DNA from: Paenibacillus silvestris
GTDB taxonomy: Bacteria > Bacillota > Bacilli > Paenibacillales > NBRC-103111
Direction: 5' to 3'
Length of the DNA: 64,000 nt
Assembly: GCF_009882985.1 (NCBI RefSeq)
Contig: NZ_WTUZ01000040.1
Coordinates: 620,001-684,000, forward strand
Positions 50,896-59,206 of the stretch are shown piece after piece. The notes beneath the pieces are model-generated. The model ran no database searches, was not told where the DNA came from, and saw only the letters and a program-made list of their open reading frames with translations. Position 1 is the stretch's first letter; each line of letters starts with the position of its first letter. The position numbers were made by a program, and so were the translations under genes.

Positions 50896-53180
50896 CGGGC
50901 ACCGCCGTCCAGCTGCGCCAGCAGCTCCAGGGCGAGCTTCTTCCCAAGCAAGCCAACCTCTTCGATTGGCCCGACGCAGGCCGGACAACCGCTGATGCAG
51001 CCGCAATTTCGGATGAGGCTGCGCGCTTGGTCCATGAGCTGTCCATGCACCTCATACAAGCGGTCACTTAGCCCTACGCCGCCAGGGTAGCGGTCATAGA
51101 AAAACACTGTCGGCAGCTTGTTATGCACCGCCTTAACCTGCGGTACAACCCGGATATCCATCGGATCGCACATTAAATAAAGCGGCGCAAGATGAGATAG
51201 GACATTCGCAATACCTAGCAGTGCATATTGCATGTCGTTGGCTGAACGGCCTGCAGCCATTTCTTCGTCAAAAGTGAACCAGTAAGAACTGGTGTGCAGC
51301 TCTTCTTCCGGTAAACGGATGGGACCGGAGCCTATGTTCTCATGTGTCCTCAGACGGATTTTCTTAAAAATCGTTGGCTGCGCATTGACTGTTACCTCGC
51401 CAAGCTGCCGCAGCAAGCCGCCGCTCCGCCCTTCCCGGTTCACATGCAGCACTTTCAGCTGCACCGCCAAACTCGCATCCGTGAAATAGTCCACATCAAC
51501 CTGGCGGACAAAGGCCTTCTTCTCTTCATAATCCAGTTTCTCCACTTGAAATTGGACGCCTTCATGTATATAAATCGCCTCTTCATGAATTAAGGTAGGC
51601 GCGCTGAAACGATCACATTCCCCAATCACTCGATTCGCATTGGTCATATCGATAATAATGAAATTTTCCTGTGCCGCAGACCGCAAGGAAATGTTATGTG
51701 CCGGAAATGACTGCTCCATCCAGTACCAGCGGTCATTCACCTGATGCAGTACCTGCTCTTCCGTTAAATACTCTAGAACGTCTGTCAGCGACTCATCGCC
51801 AAACTTCTCATTCGCTTCAAACGGAAGCTCATAGGCAGCGCACTTCACATGATCCACGAGGATGATCAAATTGTCAGGATGAATACGCGCCTGTTCTGGC
51901 GGGCGCTCGAAGAAATAACGCGGATTCTGGATCAAGTATTGATCCAGCGGATTGCTGCTCGCGACGAGTACCGTCAGCGAGGTCTCCTGCCGCCGTCCGG
52001 CACGCCCGGACTGCTGCCAAGTGCTGGCTATCGTGCCTGGATAGCCATTGAGCACGCACGCTTGCAGCTGGCCGATGTCGATGCCCAGCTCCAGTGCGTT
52101 CGTGCTCACTACGCCGCGGATTTCTCCGCTGCGCAAGCCTTTCTCGATCTCCCGGCGAAGCTTCGGGAGATACCCGCCGCGATAGCCGCGGATCGATTTG
52201 CTGCCCAGCTCGTGGGTCACGAGCTCCTGCAGATAGGTCAGCAAAATCTCCACGCGCACGCGGCTTCTTGCAAAAACAATCGTCTGGATTCCGCTTCGCA
52301 GCAGCGTGCCTGCCAGCTTGCGTGTCTCCAAGACGGAGCTTCTACGAATCCCCAGCTGCTGGTTCACCACTGGCGGATTGTAAAAAACAAAGTGCTTTTC
52401 GCCTGCCGGCGCTCCGTTATTGTCGATCAGCGCTACGCTTTCGCCAATAAGTCGCTCCGCATGCTCCTTTGGATTATCAATCGTCGCTGATGCGCAAATA
52501 AATTGCGGCTTCGAGCCATAGAATTTGCAAATCCGCTTCAACCTGCGAATCACATTCGCTACATGACTGCCAAAAACACCACGATAAGAATGCACCTCAT
52601 CGATCACAATGTAATTCAAGTTCTCAAATAACTTTACCCACTTGGTATGATGTGGGAGAATCGCGGAATGCAGCATATCCGGATTCGTCACAACAATGTG
52701 TCCTGCATTTCGAATCGCTTGTCTGACTGTTGGTGGCGTATCTCCGTCATACGTATGCGTTTTGATGTCTACTTCCATGAAATCTACCATTTCCTGCAGC
52801 TCGGCAACCTGATCCTGTGCTAGTGCCTTCGTAGGGAATAAGTAGAGCGCACGGGAAGCATCATTCTCCAAAATCTTCTGCAAAACCGGAAGATTGTAAC
52901 AGAGTGTTTTACCAGAGGCCGTTGGCGTCACGGTGACCACATGATGACCAGCCGTTACTTGACGAAATGACTCCGCTTGATGCGTATATAACTGGTTAAT
53001 CTGCTTATGTTGAAGCGCAACCCGAATACCCTCGTGCAATCCCGCTGGAAAATCAGCCAGCTTCGGATCACGCGGGGGTATGGTGTGCCAGTATGTAACT
53101 TGCGACATGATGTCCTGTTGCTTGCGCAGCCAGTCAATCATTTCGTTCATAGAAGAAACCTTGCCTGTTAAAGGATTCAT
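50892..53180 (-). CDS. mrfA: MrfA-type DEAD/DEAH helicase (YprA)
   Basis: A 762-residue superfamily 2 helicase. Motif I VTPTASGKTLCYNLPVL (~83-99), DEAD-box variant VIDEVHSYRGVFGSH, SAT-like CASATIDNP, ELGIDIGQLQACVLNGYPG (split) and QSGRAGRRQETSL. The C-terminal DUF1998-type metal domain has CGCISGCPACVGP near residue 730. The length and pattern match B. subtilis MrfA (YprA). The ATG at 53180 has AAGGAG upstream. It is coupled to mrfB and precedes the glycosylase and nfo genes. Confidence 0.93.
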   Translation of the reverse strand: MNPLTGKVSSMNEMIDWLRKQQDIMSQVTYWHTIPPRDPKLADFPAGLHEGIRVALQHKQINQLYTHQAESFRQVTAGHHVVTVTPTASGKTLCYNLPVLQKILENDASRALYLFPTKALAQDQVAELQEMVDFMEVDIKTHTYDGDTPPTVRQAIRNAGHIVVTNPDMLHSAILPHHTKWVKLFENLNYIVIDEVHSYRGVFGSHVANVIRRLKRICKFYGSKPQFICASATIDNPKEHAERLIGESVALIDNNGAPAGEKHFVFYNPPVVNQQLGIRRSSVLETRKLAGTLLRSGIQTIVFARSRVRVEILLTYLQELVTHELGSKSIRGYRGGYLPKLRREIEKGLRSGEIRGVVSTNALELGIDIGQLQACVLNGYPGTIASTWQQSGRAGRRQETSLTVLVASSNPLDQYLIQNPRYFFERPPEQARIHPDNLIILVDHVKCAAYELPFEANEKFGDESLTDVLEYLTEEQVLHQVNDRWYWMEQSFPAHNISLRSAAQENFIIIDMTNANRVIGECDRFSAPTLIHEEAIYIHEGVQFQVEKLDYEEKKAFVRQVDVDYFTDASLAVQLKVLHVNREGRSGGLLRQLGEVTVNAQPTIFKKIRLRTHENIGSGPIRLPEEELHTSSYWFTFDEEMAAGRSANDMQYALLGIANVLSHLAPLYLMCDPMDIRVVPQVKAVHNKLPTVFFYDRYPGGVGLSDRLYEVHGQLMDQARSLIRNCGCISGCPACVGPIEEVGLLGKKLALELLAQLDGGAR

Positions 53181-53239
53181 ACGTCGAATCTCCTTACCAA
53201 TATCGTTTCTTCCATTTTACAGAATATACGTTCGTATGT

Positions 53240-53455
53240 CTACATGAGATCGGATGAATCATCATAATCATACCGAATCCCTTCGTGATCAGCTATCGCA
53301 ACGGGGGCGTTGACTTGAAAGGCTTGGATAGCACTTTCTTGCATTTTCAACAAAACTTCCTGATAATCTCTAGAACGGTGCTCTTCCAAATCATGTTTCA
53401 TCGCAGTTCTCAAAGCTCTTTCAATGATCACAACATCATGACTAGTAAAATTCAC
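53240..53455 (-). CDS. Small acidic protein, 71 residues, unknown
   Basis: Reads from GTG 53455 (GAGG 4 bases upstream): NFTSHDVVIIERALRTAMKH, then a helix RSRDYQEVLLKMQESAIQAF and the tail DHEGIRYDYDDSSDLM. Soluble, acidic, helical. It lies 59 bases upstream of mrfA on the same strand and might be cotranscribed. Family not recognised. Confidence 0.65.
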   Translation of the reverse strand: MNFTSHDVVIIERALRTAMKHDLEEHRSRDYQEVLLKMQESAIQAFQVNAPVAIADHEGIRYDYDDSSDLM

Positions 53456-53608
53456 GGTTCCTCGCACCTCTCTCGGTACTTTATTTCACAGCTTCTAGCT
53501 TTGCCATAATAGGGAAAACACATACCGCGCGTGGTTATTTTCCAAAACTCGTATTGTAGCAAGAAATCAGGTAAAATTAGGAATAGTATAAAAAAGGAGG
53601 AATTCATC

Positions 53609-54211
53609 ATGACAACATCTTTACCCGCCGAAGTCGAATCCAATCGCGAGCCGGATCACGAGATCAATCCCCAATTCCTGACCCGTTGGTCACCTCGCTC
53701 ATTCACGAATCAAGAGGTTTCCGAAGATGTACTCCTTAGCTTGTTTGAAGCAGCACGTTGGGCGCCATCTGGCAGTAATATTCAACCATGGCGGTTTATT
53801 GTTGCCCGCACGGAAGAGCAGCTAGCCAAATTCCACAGCTTTATTGCCCCGGCAAACCGGGAATGGTGTGAGAAAGCACCTGTCCTTGCTTTGGTCATTT
53901 CCTATACCAAAACCTCTAACGGAAATAACTCCCCGAGTCACGCTTTCGATGCAGGAGCAGCATGGGGATACCTGGCACTAGAAGCTAACAACCAAGGATT
54001 AGTTACACATGCAATGGGTGGTTTTGATCATAACCAAGCGCGTGAAATCCTGCAAATTCCTGAGGATTATCAAACGCATGCCGTAATAGCAGTTGGCTAT
54101 CGGGGTCCTGTTGAAGCTTTGCCCGAACGCTTTCAAGAGCGTGAAGCTCCTTCAACTCGTCGTCCAGTAAGCGAATTTCTATTTGATGGATCATTTGGTC
54201 AAACACGATAA
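53609..54211 (+). CDS. Nitroreductase family protein
   Basis: FMN-dependent oxidoreductase, 200 residues. NPQFLTRWSPRSFTNQEV (FMN phosphate contacts), LFEAARWAPSGSNIQPWRFIV (split; the family signature), and GAAWGYLALEANNQGLVTHAMGGFDHNQAR (split) are visible. The substrate is not clear. The ATG at 53609 has AAAAGGAGG upstream and is preferred over an upstream start at 53531. It stands alone on the plus strand. Confidence 0.92.
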   Translation: MTTSLPAEVESNREPDHEINPQFLTRWSPRSFTNQEVSEDVLLSLFEAARWAPSGSNIQPWRFIVARTEEQLAKFHSFIAPANREWCEKAPVLALVISYTKTSNGNNSPSHAFDAGAAWGYLALEANNQGLVTHAMGGFDHNQAREILQIPEDYQTHAVIAVGYRGPVEALPERFQEREAPSTRRPVSEFLFDGSFGQTR

Positions 54212-54216
54212 AAATT

Positions 54217-54249
54217 AAAAAAAACCGTCAGGACATTGCTCCTGACGGT
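54217..54249 (-). terminator. Terminator of the type IV pilus operon
   Basis: Minus strand ACCGTCAGGA, loop GCAATG, TCCTGACGGT, then eight Ts. The repeat copy C lies between it and pilO. Confidence 0.8.
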
Positions 54250-54256
54250 CCACACT

Positions 54257-54437
54257 ACGGAACTAAAGTCCGCTATTTGAAGAATATTGAGCATTTTTCC
54301 TTATGAACGGAACTACAGGCTCTTATTTGTTCACCAAGATCCGTTTTTCAGGAGAAATTAGGAATTTAGCGGACCATAGTTCCCCTCGCGTAGGAAAACT
54401 AACCTTTTTTAAAGAATTAGCGTACTGTAGTTCCCTC
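54257..54437. repeat. Dispersed four-unit palindromic repeat, copy C
   Basis: The cleanest copy. Plus-strand units GGAACTAAAGTCCGCTATTT (from 54259) and GGAACTACAGGCTCTTATTT (from 54309); minus-strand units GGGAACTATGGTCCGCTAAA (54384-54365) and AGGGAACTACAGTACGCTAA (54436-54417). Like-oriented units are ~50 bases apart. Same family as 5951-6132 and 21201-21380. Confidence 0.88.
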
Positions 54438-54457
54438 AAAATCACAAAAGTTACAAA

Positions 54458-55063
54458 TTAATACGGAAGTTCGACCTTCTCTACTCTTGATTTATACGAT
54501 GGATCAAAATAAGCCGTGAACGTTAGATTTACGGTCAGTTTTCGCGATAAGTCCTTGGGTAGATTTCCGAAATTTACCGTATCCACACGAATTAATCGAG
54601 GTAAAGCTTGCAGCTGCGTAATGGCATCCGTAACTTCATTAAACGTCCCTGCTACTGAAGTTGTCACTCTGACTTCCCTGACATTCGGGTACGGGTTTTT
54701 ACTGTTCGGATCTGTCTGCTGCGATTTTGTACTCTTGTCACTTACCGCATAAGAAATAGAGTTGAAATTTACTTTTGAGCTCGTTTTAATCTGATTTAAA
54801 TCAAGTGTCAACTGCTCCGTATTGTCCCACAATGGAAGAGCGGCTTGAATGTCTTTTAGAGACGGACCGGCATCTTCTTTCTTCTCACTTAATTTTTTCG
54901 TAAGCAGTTGAACCTGTTTCTCTACAGTAGCTATTTCACTTTCTTGCGCTTTGATTTTATTGGCTGAAGGCAGCTGCAAGAAATAGTAGAAAGCAAAGAG
55001 TCCTAGAAACAGCAGGACTGCGAGGAAAAGAAGAAGAGACTTGGTATTATTTTTGCCCGACAT
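54458..55063 (-). CDS. pilO: PilO-like pilus assembly protein
   Basis: Membrane-anchored assembly factor of the type IV pilus, 201 residues. One N-terminal helix (residues ~8-30), a coiled-coil segment (~34-62), then a ferredoxin-like domain with beta strands ending in KLTVNLTFTAYF. This is the PilO layout. It overlaps the end of the PilM-PilN gene by 17 bases. It is last in the operon; no pilP or pilQ follows, as expected in a Gram-positive. Confidence 0.82.
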   Translation of the reverse strand: MSGKNNTKSLLLFLAVLLFLGLFAFYYFLQLPSANKIKAQESEIATVEKQVQLLTKKLSEKKEDAGPSLKDIQAALPLWDNTEQLTLDLNQIKTSSKVNFNSISYAVSDKSTKSQQTDPNSKNPYPNVREVRVTTSVAGTFNEVTDAITQLQALPRLIRVDTVNFGNLPKDLSRKLTVNLTFTAYFDPSYKSRVEKVELPY

Positions 55064-56651
55064 TCGTAAGCTCCTCTCCTTTCACTTCCGTAGCTCCCTT
55101 AGTTCCCGCTTCTTTTGCAGGTGCAGCTTTCTTGAACGCTATTACGTAATTAACTGTATATTGCTTAGCCGTAATTGTAATCAGGTTGTCCACAATAGGA
55201 CTTGCTGGGTCTGCTGGTGTCTGGGTATTTACAGCTGCATTGGTAGAACCCACTGTCGTCTCAGTAATCGACTGAAGCATGGTATTTTCACCAAAAGACA
55301 ACTTGCGCAAATCAAACAGGTAACGAGCCGAATCCTCCATGTTCGCAAAAACAACAGTTAACGTCATTTGTGATTCTGATGAATACGAAATTGTGCTGAT
55401 CTGAGCATCTACCGGCAGCGGTTTCTTAATATCTCCGATCATGGCTACAACATCTTTGCGATTTGCCCTCGTCATTGTAATAAAGGCTGCAGGATCCCCC
55501 TGATTTGACGGTTTTGATGTTAATTTCGCTTCAGCAGCTGATTTTTGCGCATTGAGAGCCGTTAGTCTCGATGTGTTTTGAGTTATTATTTTCTGATTAT
55601 CCATATAAGTTGTGCCTATCAATGCCGCACAGGCCACCCACACCATCATGCCTAAAATAGCTATTAAAAATTTAATTTTTGTCTCTGTTTTTCGATGCGG
55701 CAGCAAGTTAATTTGCGCTTTTTGCTTGGAAAACAAAGCGACCCCGATCGTGACACGATAATCGTTAGCACTAAAATCTGTTGTCCGTCCATTCGCGTAT
55801 ACATCAAAGTCGACCTTCTCCACCTTTAGCTCAGAGAGAGCCTGCTCAAGCTCCTGATGAAGCTGAATTCTGCCTTGATTCACACCCGTTACGACAATAT
55901 GAGAAATTCGGCTTTTCCCTTCTTGAATGCTATATTGATAGAAATTCAGCATCCTAGAAATTTCTGCAATAATTTCCCCAACCTGGTCGGATGTTAATTC
56001 ATCTTCAACCGTTGTACCGTGTTCCACAAGCGAAATCGCTCGCATAAAAATGGGATGACCATTCTGCAGCATGTACACTTCCAGATTGCCACGATCTAAG
56101 GAAACCAACATGGATTCCTCAAAATCCCCTTGCTCCGACGAAATCGCTCTTACTAAGGCAGTGGCTGATATCTCCGCCGCTTTCACGTGCACCCCAGCAT
56201 CCTCAAACACTTTCACATAGCTCATAATCAATTTTTTGGGAGCTGCAAACACTAGAACCAACGTGCTTTCATCATCATGGCTTACCTTAATGTAATCGTA
56301 GACAGGGTCTTCAAAAGGCAGACGCAACGCAGTTTCCACTTCAAGCTCCACCAGTTGACGCAATTCCTGTGGCTTAATACTTGGAATTCGCATTTTACGA
56401 ATGATAATTTGCGAGGTCGGAATGGCTATGGTCGCAGAAGCACCCCTCAGCTTCTCCGCTTTTACCCATTGTTTAACCTGCAGGCTCAGAGATTCCGAAT
56501 TGACAATTTGATCTTCAATAATAATCCCTTGCGGGATGGGAAGGAAGCCGCTCGATCCAATTTCCCTCGTCTTTTTCTTTTTGACAGTAACATACCGGAC
56601 TCCCGTTTGATCTACCGTAATCCCGATTCGCTTAGTACCTAAGCCGAACAT
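55047..56651 (-). CDS. pilM: PilM-PilN fusion protein
   Basis: A 534-residue protein joining two assembly factors. Residues ~1-310 are PilM (actin-like, SHS2), with LGTKRIGITVDQTGVRYV, VKAAEISATALVRAI, LVSLDRGNLEVYM and IVVTGVNQGRI. At 314-320 comes NLLPHR, the PilN hallmark that normally lies at its N-terminus, followed by a membrane helix (~327-347), a coiled coil and a ferredoxin-like domain (~370-500) typical of PilN. In most bacteria these are separate genes. The start at 56651 is taken; a GTG nine bases earlier is possible. It overlaps pilO. Confidence 0.85.
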   Translation of the reverse strand: MFGLGTKRIGITVDQTGVRYVTVKKKKTREIGSSGFLPIPQGIIIEDQIVNSESLSLQVKQWVKAEKLRGASATIAIPTSQIIIRKMRIPSIKPQELRQLVELEVETALRLPFEDPVYDYIKVSHDDESTLVLVFAAPKKLIMSYVKVFEDAGVHVKAAEISATALVRAISSEQGDFEESMLVSLDRGNLEVYMLQNGHPIFMRAISLVEHGTTVEDELTSDQVGEIIAEISRMLNFYQYSIQEGKSRISHIVVTGVNQGRIQLHQELEQALSELKVEKVDFDVYANGRTTDFSANDYRVTIGVALFSKQKAQINLLPHRKTETKIKFLIAILGMMVWVACAALIGTTYMDNQKIITQNTSRLTALNAQKSAAEAKLTSKPSNQGDPAAFITMTRANRKDVVAMIGDIKKPLPVDAQISTISYSSESQMTLTVVFANMEDSARYLFDLRKLSFGENTMLQSITETTVGSTNAAVNTQTPADPASPIVDNLITITAKQYTVNYVIAFKKAAPAKEAGTKGATEVKGEELTNVGQK

Positions 56652-56666
56652 ATTAATCACACCCTG

Positions 56667-57425
56667 CTATCCGAGTAATGTTAGGTAAGCTTTTATCATA
56701 TCCGATCCATAACCGTATGAAATCAAAATGCCCAGAGCCAATGACGGGCCAAATGGTATCGGTTGTTTTCTCTTGGTGATTTTTAGCAGAAGCAGCACCC
56801 CGCCTATCAGACTGCCGATCATACATGCCAAAACAAATGCGACCATGATATGTGATAAGCCCAAGACTGCTCCACAGACTACTAGGAGTTTGGCATCCCC
56901 CATTCCCATACCGCCGCGCGAAAGAACTGCTATTAACACAATAACTCCACCCCCGATTACAGCACCTAGCACATAACTCCACCAAGCCTGATCTCCGGGA
57001 AAAATGAATCGTAAAACAATAAAAATGGGAAAGAAAACCATCAAAATTTTATTAGGAATTAGCATATAGGACAAATCCGAAACCGTGATGATAACTAAAA
57101 GACTAACTAACGTTAAAGCAACCAATGATTCTCCTGTGATGCCAAGGTGCACGTACACCCATAAGAATAACAAGCCAGTAGCAAGCTCCCCTAAGGGATA
57201 TAGGATGGAAACTCTTGTATGACAATGCCTGCACTTGCCTCTGGAAAAAAGATAGCTAATTACCGGAATGAGATCCCTGGATTTCAGCTTTGTTCCGCAT
57301 TTCGGGCAAGCCGATGGCGGATTGATGACGGACTGTTTTGCTGGCACTCGCAGCGCAACTACGTTGAAGAAAGATCCGAGTACAAGACCAATTATGAAGA
57401 TATAGCTTTCGATGAGGAGTGTCAT
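56667..57425 (-). CDS. pilD: Prepilin peptidase PilD
   Basis: Bifunctional leader peptidase/methyltransferase of type IV pilin, 252 residues. The N-terminal cytosolic zinc-binding loop has CPKCG and CRHCH. Both catalytic aspartates appear: VSDLSYMLIPNKIL (~115) and GMGDAKLLVVCGAVLG (~174). About seven helices. This is the long, cysteine-containing form, distinct from the short TadV type at 34065. It follows the pilin behind an internal terminator. Confidence 0.93.
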   Translation of the reverse strand: MTLLIESYIFIIGLVLGSFFNVVALRVPAKQSVINPPSACPKCGTKLKSRDLIPVISYLFSRGKCRHCHTRVSILYPLGELATGLLFLWVYVHLGITGESLVALTLVSLLVIITVSDLSYMLIPNKILMVFFPIFIVLRFIFPGDQAWWSYVLGAVIGGGVIVLIAVLSRGGMGMGDAKLLVVCGAVLGLSHIMVAFVLACMIGSLIGGVLLLLKITKRKQPIPFGPSLALGILISYGYGSDMIKAYLTLLG

Positions 57426-57451
57426 TTGGTTGGGTCGCTTTCTTTGATTTT

Positions 57452-57488
57452 AAAAAAGGAATCGGAATGGACCGATTCCTTTTTTTTG
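57452..57488. terminator. Terminator between pilA and pilD
   Basis: AAGGAATCGG (57456-57465) faces CCGATTCCTT (57472-57481) with A/T runs on both sides. Within the pil operon, it would reduce transcription past the pilin gene. Confidence 0.8.
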
Positions 57489-57497
57489 TTTAGAAGA

Positions 57498-57953
57498 TTA
57501 TTCAGAAGTATACTCTTCTCCTGCTGCAGCTTTCGCTTTTTTACCAGTACTTGCAATTACGTCAGCAGATCCTAATGTGTATGTCCCATCCTCTGTCGAC
57601 AGCGTAACTTTAGTTAGTACTCCATTGGTATATTCAACTTTACCTGCGCTTATTGCTTTTTTTGTACTAGGTAAAACAATGCCACTTTCCAAATATTTTG
57701 CTGTTACAAGCTCTGTTTTTACTTTTACTAAGTCCGGGGCTGTTCCATTCTTTTCGGCAGCTACATATAAACGCGAAGCTTCATACACCTGATGGAACAT
57801 AGCCACGTCAGAATTTTCTTTTGATTTATCAACGATGCCAAGAATATATGGAACAGCAATTGCAGCAATAACTGCTAAAATAACAATTACAGCAAGCAAC
57901 TCAATGAGAGTGAACCCTTTTTCGTCTTTTCTTAATTGATTTAATAGTTTCAT
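57498..57953 (-). CDS. pilA: Type IV pilin, PilA-like
   Basis: Major pilin candidate, 151 residues. Class III leader RKDEKGFTLIELLAVIVILA with cleavage after Gly and Glu5 in the mature protein, a long N-terminal helix with VIAAIAVPYI, and a C-terminal domain with beta strands (GKVEYTNGVLTKVTLSTEDGTYTLG split). No Cys pair is present. The ATG at 57953 follows TGGAGGAAGC. The only clear pilin in this locus; no minor pilin genes were seen. Confidence 0.93.
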   Translation of the reverse strand: MKLLNQLRKDEKGFTLIELLAVIVILAVIAAIAVPYILGIVDKSKENSDVAMFHQVYEASRLYVAAEKNGTAPDLVKVKTELVTAKYLESGIVLPSTKKAISAGKVEYTNGVLTKVTLSTEDGTYTLGSADVIASTGKKAKAAAGEEYTSE

Positions 57954-57997
57954 TTTTGCTTCCTCCAGTATGATATTTTTTTAAAAAAATTGCTTAA

Positions 57998-59206
57998 CTA
58001 ACCTAGTTTATCGTACATACTAAACATTGGTAGCATAATCGCAGCTACAATCGCACCAACTAATCCCGATAATAAAACTAGCAATAGCGGCTCTAGCAGT
58101 GACTTCAATCGATCAACCGTATTTTCAACGTCCATCTCATAGAAATCTGCCACTTTCTCAAGCATCTGATCAAGAGCACCTGTTTCTTCCCCAATTGAAA
58201 TCATCTGTGTGACTAGAGGAGGAAATACCCAAGCCTGTTTAAGCGGTTCTGAGAGTGGATTTCCCTGCCGTAACGATTCCGCCGATTTTTTAATAAAACC
58301 ACCAATAACCTTGTTACCCACTACTTCTTCTACTATTGCTAGTGACTGTAGTACAGGCACAGCACTTGAATACAATGATGATAATGTTCGAGTCATTAAG
58401 GCAATTGAACCCTTTTGCTTTAGCTTACCAAAAATAGGTATTCTGAGCTTTAAGTAGTCAATCCCATAAGCGCCTGCTTCAAATCTTTTTACGACTTGGT
58501 AAGCAATAATCACTGCAAGCAATATAACTAACCAAAGAAACCACTGATGTTGAATACTATAGCTTAGCTTCAATACAACTCTAGTAATCAAAGGCAGCTC
58601 TGCATGCAGAGACTCGAAAGTAGTTACAAACTGAGGAACAACAGACTTTAGCAGGTAAATGACAGCTACAATAGACAATCCACCAACGGTTGCCGGATAA
58701 GTCATCGCCGACTTAATCTTCTCCCGGGTCACATGCTCCTTCTCAAAAAACTTGGCAAGTCGTTCCAACGTGCCTTCCAAGTCACCTGTCTCTTCCCCAG
58801 CACGAACCATGTTGACAAACATCGGTGGAAAAATCTTTTTATGCTCCGAGATCGAGCTAGAGAAAGATACACCCTTCGAAATATTCGAAGCAACCTGTAC
58901 TAGCGCCTTGCGAAGCGGCTTACTTTCGGTTTGTGAAGCCAGGATCGATGTTGCTTCCACGATATTGACCCCAGCCCTAATCAAAGTCGCAAACTGGCGA
59001 CAATACACAATAAAGTGTATCGTTTTTACCGGATTACCGATGTAGATCTCTGTTTTAAGGGCTTTAAACTGTTCTTCTTTTACAGAGAGAACAATATAGC
59101 CTTTCTTACGAAGTTCCTCAACCGCAGTCGATTTATCAGAGGCTGATATTTTACCTTTTAGCTGCTTGCCACTGCTGCCCCTTACTTCATACAGATATTC
59201 TGACAT
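57998..59206 (-). CDS. pilC: Type II secretion F / PilC platform protein
   Basis: Inner-membrane platform of the pilus, 402 residues with three membrane segments (~170-190, ~215-235 and ~375-395) and two GspF repeats. Hallmarks: FCRQFATLIRAGVNIVEA, NMVRAGEETGDLEGTLERLA and the matching ISIGEETGALDQMLEKVADFY. The gene overlaps the PilT stop by one base. Confidence 0.94.
   Translation of the reverse strand: MSEYLYEVRGSSGKQLKGKISASDKSTAVEELRKKGYIVLSVKEEQFKALKTEIYIGNPVKTIHFIVYCRQFATLIRAGVNIVEATSILASQTESKPLRKALVQVASNISKGVSFSSSISEHKKIFPPMFVNMVRAGEETGDLEGTLERLAKFFEKEHVTREKIKSAMTYPATVGGLSIVAVIYLLKSVVPQFVTTFESLHAELPLITRVVLKLSYSIQHQWFLWLVILLAVIIAYQVVKRFEAGAYGIDYLKLRIPIFGKLKQKGSIALMTRTLSSLYSSAVPVLQSLAIVEEVVGNKVIGGFIKKSAESLRQGNPLSEPLKQAWVFPPLVTQMISIGEETGALDQMLEKVADFYEMDVENTVDRLKSLLEPLLLVLLSGLVGAIVAAIMLPMFSMYDKLG

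Noticed and set aside
50449-51090. 213-residue open frame on the plus strand
   Set aside because: Antisense to mrfB/mrfA in a high-GC patch; no independent support.
51849-52490. 213-residue open frame on the plus strand
   Set aside because: Antisense to mrfA, which has a full set of helicase motifs on the other strand.
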